Source: Roseospira visakhapatnamensis | GTDB lineage: Bacteria > Pseudomonadota > Alphaproteobacteria > Rhodospirillales > Rhodospirillaceae | Direction: 5' to 3' | NCBI RefSeq assembly: GCF_014197915.1 | Contig: NZ_JACIGK010000007.1 | Coordinates: 62,001 to 126,000, forward strand | Length of the DNA stretch: 64,000 nucleotides | Shown: one piece after another, positions 61,442 through 64,000 of the stretch | Numbering within the stretch: the stretch's first letter is position 1 | How the letters are laid out: every line of letters starts with the position of its first letter | The notes under the pieces: model-generated | What the model saw: only the letters and a program-made list of their open reading frames with translations | Told to the model about the DNA's origin: nothing | Databases searched by the model: none | Made by a program: the position numbers and the translations under genes

Positions 61442-62461
61442 ATGACACGCACGGTATTCGACGCATTCGCGCAGGCCACGGCCGTGGCGGCGCTGGTCGC
61501 TCTGGTCGCAACCGCCTCACCGTCCGCGCGGGCGGCCGAGGTCGAGATGATCATGACCAACGAGATCGCCACCACCCATTGGACGGCGGAGATCATGGAG
61601 GAGTACGCCGACCTGATCGAGACGCGCTCCCTCGGGCGCATCGACGTCCAGATCTACCACGCCGGCTCGCTGTTCAAGGACAAGGAGGCCGTCGCGGCGC
61701 TGGGCACCGGGGCCGTCCACATGGTCTGGCCGGTCAGCGTCCAGTTGGAGAGCGTGGCGCCGGCCTACGGCGTGGTGAACCTGCCGTTCTCGATCACCGA
61801 CGAGGTGATGCTGAAGGAGGGCGCGCCCCAGGAACTGGCCGGCATGCTGTCCGACTTCGTCGCCGACCGGGGCCTGCGGGTGATGGGCCTGATGCGCACC
61901 GCCGACCTGATCTTCCTGTTCCCGGACAGCTTCGTGGAGACCACCGCCGACCTGGAGGGGCAGAAGATCCGCCTGACCGGCGGCAAGGTGTTGCAGGCGC
62001 TGATGCGCGAGTACGGCGCCAGCCCGATCACCATGCCGGCCACCGAGATGGCCGCCGCCCTGATGCAGGGGGCCATTGACGGCATCTTCACGTCCTACGG
62101 CGGCTGGCGGATGGTGGGCGTCTCGGCGTCCAAGAAGGCCACCCTGGTGCCCGGCCTGTCGCTGCTGACCTACACCGTCGTGGCCGACGACGCCTGGCTG
62201 AAGGATCTGCCCGACGACCTGCGGGCGGTGATCGAGGACACCACCGCCGAGATGCTCGCCACGCAGTGGATGCGCGGTATCGAGGGCGACAAGCGCGAAC
62301 GCGAGCGGATGCTCGGCCAGGGGGGCGCGCTGCACGTGGTCGAGGGCGATGCCCACGCGGCGTTCCGCGAGGGCGCGCGCCGGGCCAGCCAGATCTTCAT
62401 CGACCGGCATCCCGAGGTCTGGGAGGCGTTCCAGGCGTTCATGCGCAAGCACGAGGGCTGA
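61442..62461 (+). CDS. dctP: TRAP transporter substrate-binding protein (DctP)
   Basis: 339-residue periplasmic receptor. Signal peptide about 1-32 (VAALVALVATASPSARA), then the DctP fold: THWTAEIMEEYADLIETRSL, IDVQIYHAGSLFKDKEAVAA, GAVHMVWPVSVQLESVAPAY, the carboxylate-binding segment LEGQKIRLTGGKVLQALMRE and MQGAIDGIFTSYGGW. AGGGAG lies seven bases before ATG 61442; in-frame codons upstream run through the direct repeats and are not coding. Divergent from the operon that holds dctQ and dctM; together they make one TRAP system. Confidence 0.91.
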   Translation: MTRTVFDAFAQATAVAALVALVATASPSARAAEVEMIMTNEIATTHWTAEIMEEYADLIETRSLGRIDVQIYHAGSLFKDKEAVAALGTGAVHMVWPVSVQLESVAPAYGVVNLPFSITDEVMLKEGAPQELAGMLSDFVADRGLRVMGLMRTADLIFLFPDSFVETTADLEGQKIRLTGGKVLQALMREYGASPITMPATEMAAALMQGAIDGIFTSYGGWRMVGVSASKKATLVPGLSLLTYTVVADDAWLKDLPDDLRAVIEDTTAEMLATQWMRGIEGDKRERERMLGQGGALHVVEGDAHAAFREGARRASQIFIDRHPEVWEAFQAFMRKHEG

Positions 62462-62619
62462 TCGCCCCCGCCCCCACACCGCCGGCCCGTCCCCCTCCGC
62501 CACCCCGCCACGACCGCGTGATCATGTCGGGGCCGGACGGACGGGGACGCGCCGGACCGTCGCCATTGTCCCCGCGTCGGCCAGGGGACCGGGGGACTTG
62601 GGAACCGGGGGACTGGGGA

Positions 62620-63471
62620 TCAGGCGGTCGAGCGCGGCATGGCCAGGGCCTCGGGCAGGAACAGGTCCGGCAACAGCGGCTTCGACGAATCGACGGCGTA
62701 GCCGGACAGGTCGGTGACGCCGGCCTCGCGCAGCACCTCGTCGTCGATGAAGAAGCGCCCGGTACAGGTCCGCGCCGGGCGGGTGAGGATGGCGTGCGCC
62801 GCGTCGGCCAGGATCGCCGGGGTGCGGCAGTGCTCCGGCTTGACGGCACCGCCCAGCATGGCCAGCGCGGCGGTGTCGATGACCGTGCGCGGCCACAAGG
62901 CATTGGCGGCGATGCCCTGGGCACGGAACTCCTCGGCCCAGCCCAGCACGCACAGGCTCATGCCCATCTTGCTGAGGGTGTAGGCCACGTGCGGCCCGTA
63001 CCAGGCCGGGTCCAGCGACGGCGGCGGCGACAGCGTCAGGATGTGCGGGTTGTCCGCCCGGCGCAGCCACGGCAGGCAGGCCTGGGTCACCGCGAAGGTG
63101 CCGCGCATGTTGACGTCCCACATCAGGTCCACGCGCTTCATGGGTGTCTCGGCGGTGCCGGTCAGGCTGATGGCGCTCGCGTTGTTGACGACGATGTCGA
63201 TGCCGCCGAAGTGTTCGGCGCCCTCGGCCACCGCCCGGGCGACCGACATCTCGTCCCGCACGTCCACGGCCACGGGCAGGGCGCGGCCCCCGGCGGCCTC
63301 GACGGCGGCGGCGGAGTCGTGGATGGTGCCCGGCAGCTTGGCGTGGGGCTGCGCCGTCTTGGCGGCGACGATGATGTTGGCGCCGTCGCGCGCCGCCCGC
63401 GTCGCGATCGCCTGGCCGATGCCCCGGCTGGCCCCGGTGATGAACAGGGTCTTGTCGCGCAAGTCGACCAT
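62620..63471 (-). CDS. SDR family oxidoreductase (HSDL2-like)
   Basis: 283-residue short-chain dehydrogenase. Cofactor motif LFITGASRGIGQAIATRAAR, NNASAISLTGTAETPMKRVD, serine region ILTLSPPPS and catalytic YTLSK (Tyr-x3-Lys). The sequence AAKTAQPHAKLPGTIHDSAA, with a long loop after the cofactor site, is typical of the HSDL2/peroxisomal-like group that acts in fatty-acid metabolism. GGAGG lies upstream of ATG 63471. Follows a thioesterase gene 35 bases away; convergent with dctP. Confidence 0.88.
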   Translation of the reverse strand: MVDLRDKTLFITGASRGIGQAIATRAARDGANIIVAAKTAQPHAKLPGTIHDSAAAVEAAGGRALPVAVDVRDEMSVARAVAEGAEHFGGIDIVVNNASAISLTGTAETPMKRVDLMWDVNMRGTFAVTQACLPWLRRADNPHILTLSPPPSLDPAWYGPHVAYTLSKMGMSLCVLGWAEEFRAQGIAANALWPRTVIDTAALAMLGGAVKPEHCRTPAILADAAHAILTRPARTCTGRFFIDDEVLREAGVTDLSGYAVDSSKPLLPDLFLPEALAMPRSTA

Positions 63472-63506
63472 GCGGTCCTCCTTCGGGTGAGCGTCTTGAG
63501 AGTCGA

Positions 63507-64000
63507 TCACGAGACGAAGCGGCCCAGGCTGTCGTCCATGCCTTTCCAGGTCGCGACCCAGGTCGGCAGCGCCGGCGCAGCGCCGTCGTGCCCCACGGCA
63601 TCGGCCACGGCCGGGGGCGGCACGGTGCCGTCCGGGCCGACGAAGGCGCTGCGCACCACCGCCTGGCAGGCCAGCCGGCCGCCCGACTCGAGCCGGTGCT
63701 CGATGTAGATCCACTTGTCGTCCCAGGTGAGCATGCGGCTGGTCAGGCGGACACGCTGGAACGGATGCAGGGGCCGGCGGTAGCGCACCACCGTGCCGCC
63801 GATGACCGGCGCCCACTTGTGCCGAACGATGGTGCGCCATAGCCCGGTGCGCAGGATCAGGTCCATGCGGCCCAGGTCCATGAGGGCCAGGTAGCGGGCG
63901 TTGGTCATGTGCAGGTTGAAGTCGAGGTCCGTGGGCCAGACCCGGAACGTCAGCCCGGACCCGTCCACCATGGCCAGGCGGGGGCGGACCAGGCTGGCGA
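63507..64000 (-). CDS. Acyl-CoA thioesterase family protein (4HBT-like), 5' end outside window
   Basis: Hotdog-fold thioesterase-like protein. Visible family blocks: FRVWPTDLDFNLHMTNARYL, DLGRMDLILRTGLW, PLHPFQRVRLTSRMLTWDDK and WIYIEHRLESGGRLACQA, with the LHMTNARY region standing in for the usual active-site H-N-Y segment. An ATG at 63971 could start it, but the same frame stays open to the window edge (reading LVRPRLAM just before) and homologues carry residues there, so the true start is probably beyond 64000. Upstream of the SDR gene in the same direction. Confidence 0.78.
   Translation of the reverse strand, partial: ASLVRPRLAMVDGSGLTFRVWPTDLDFNLHMTNARYLALMDLGRMDLILRTGLWRTIVRHKWAPVIGGTVVRYRRPLHPFQRVRLTSRMLTWDDKWIYIEHRLESGGRLACQAVVRSAFVGPDGTVPPPAVADAVGHDGAAPALPTWVATWKGMDDSLGRFVS

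Overview
The window is gene-dense, very GC-rich DNA (about 70% by eye) from the chromosome of an alphaproteobacterium, most likely a Rhodospirillales-type organism. Evidence for this: the NDUFA12 - MCE/MlaD - DUF2155 - aat neighbourhood, DUF4167 next to prmC, a FnrN-type regulator beside ccoHIS, aerobic-type CobS, a FlaF-like protein, hopanoid gene hpnH, and an Azospirillum-like phenylpyruvate/indolepyruvate decarboxylase. A fused glycine/sarcosine/dimethylglycine methyltransferase points to a salt-tolerant or marine life style. No insertion sequence, prophage or CRISPR array was seen.

Layout. 1-11061 (minus): housekeeping run lysC - nitronate monooxygenase - ptsP - rodZ-like - ispG - hisS - hemA - prfA (prfA cut by the window edge), with a clear intrinsic terminator after ispG. 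11381-20649: ubiG, cobS and a J-domain protein (minus), bolA, NDUFA12, two tandem MCE proteins, DUF2155 protein, aat (minus, overlapping DUF2155 tail to tail), prmC and DUF4167. 20700-24923 (minus): cytochrome cbb3 assembly genes ccoH-ccoI-ccoS followed by an FNR-type regulator whose own promoter carries an FNR box. 25222-29719: rpsT with a strong promoter, ipdC behind a solute-binding protein and a small membrane protein, and a DUF427 protein. 29743-34548: a YhaN/YhaO-like (SbcCD-like) ATPase-nuclease pair. 34948: tRNA-Asp with promoter and terminator.

35307-41710 is a first catabolic island: a GntR/FCD repressor diverges from aldehyde dehydrogenase - NAD-dependent epimerase/dehydratase - TctC - TctB - TctA (a tripartite tricarboxylate transporter), with a perfect palindromic operator candidate between them. 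41999-48958 returns to mixed core genes: FlaF-like protein, thioesterase, NAD kinase, DUF952 - pyrD - HAD phosphatase, hpnH and ispH. IspG and IspH (MEP pathway) feed isoprenoids and, with HpnH, extended hopanoids. 49240-50916 encodes de novo glycine betaine synthesis.

51613-64000 is a second, larger catabolic island. Nine minus-strand genes form one apparent operon: MaoC hydratase, MmgE/PrpD, acyl-CoA dehydrogenase, CaiB CoA-transferase, GntR/UTRA regulator, AtzG-like small protein, amidase, and TRAP permeases DctQ and DctM. The TRAP binding protein DctP lies divergently. The 700-bp divergent region holds two near-identical operator-like sites, one facing each transcription unit, plus five 14-bp direct repeats just before dctP. 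An SDR oxidoreductase and a thioesterase follow. The logic reads as import, amide hydrolysis, CoA activation, desaturation and hydration of an unidentified organic acid, controlled by the embedded GntR protein; this is the best candidate here for an undescribed pathway.
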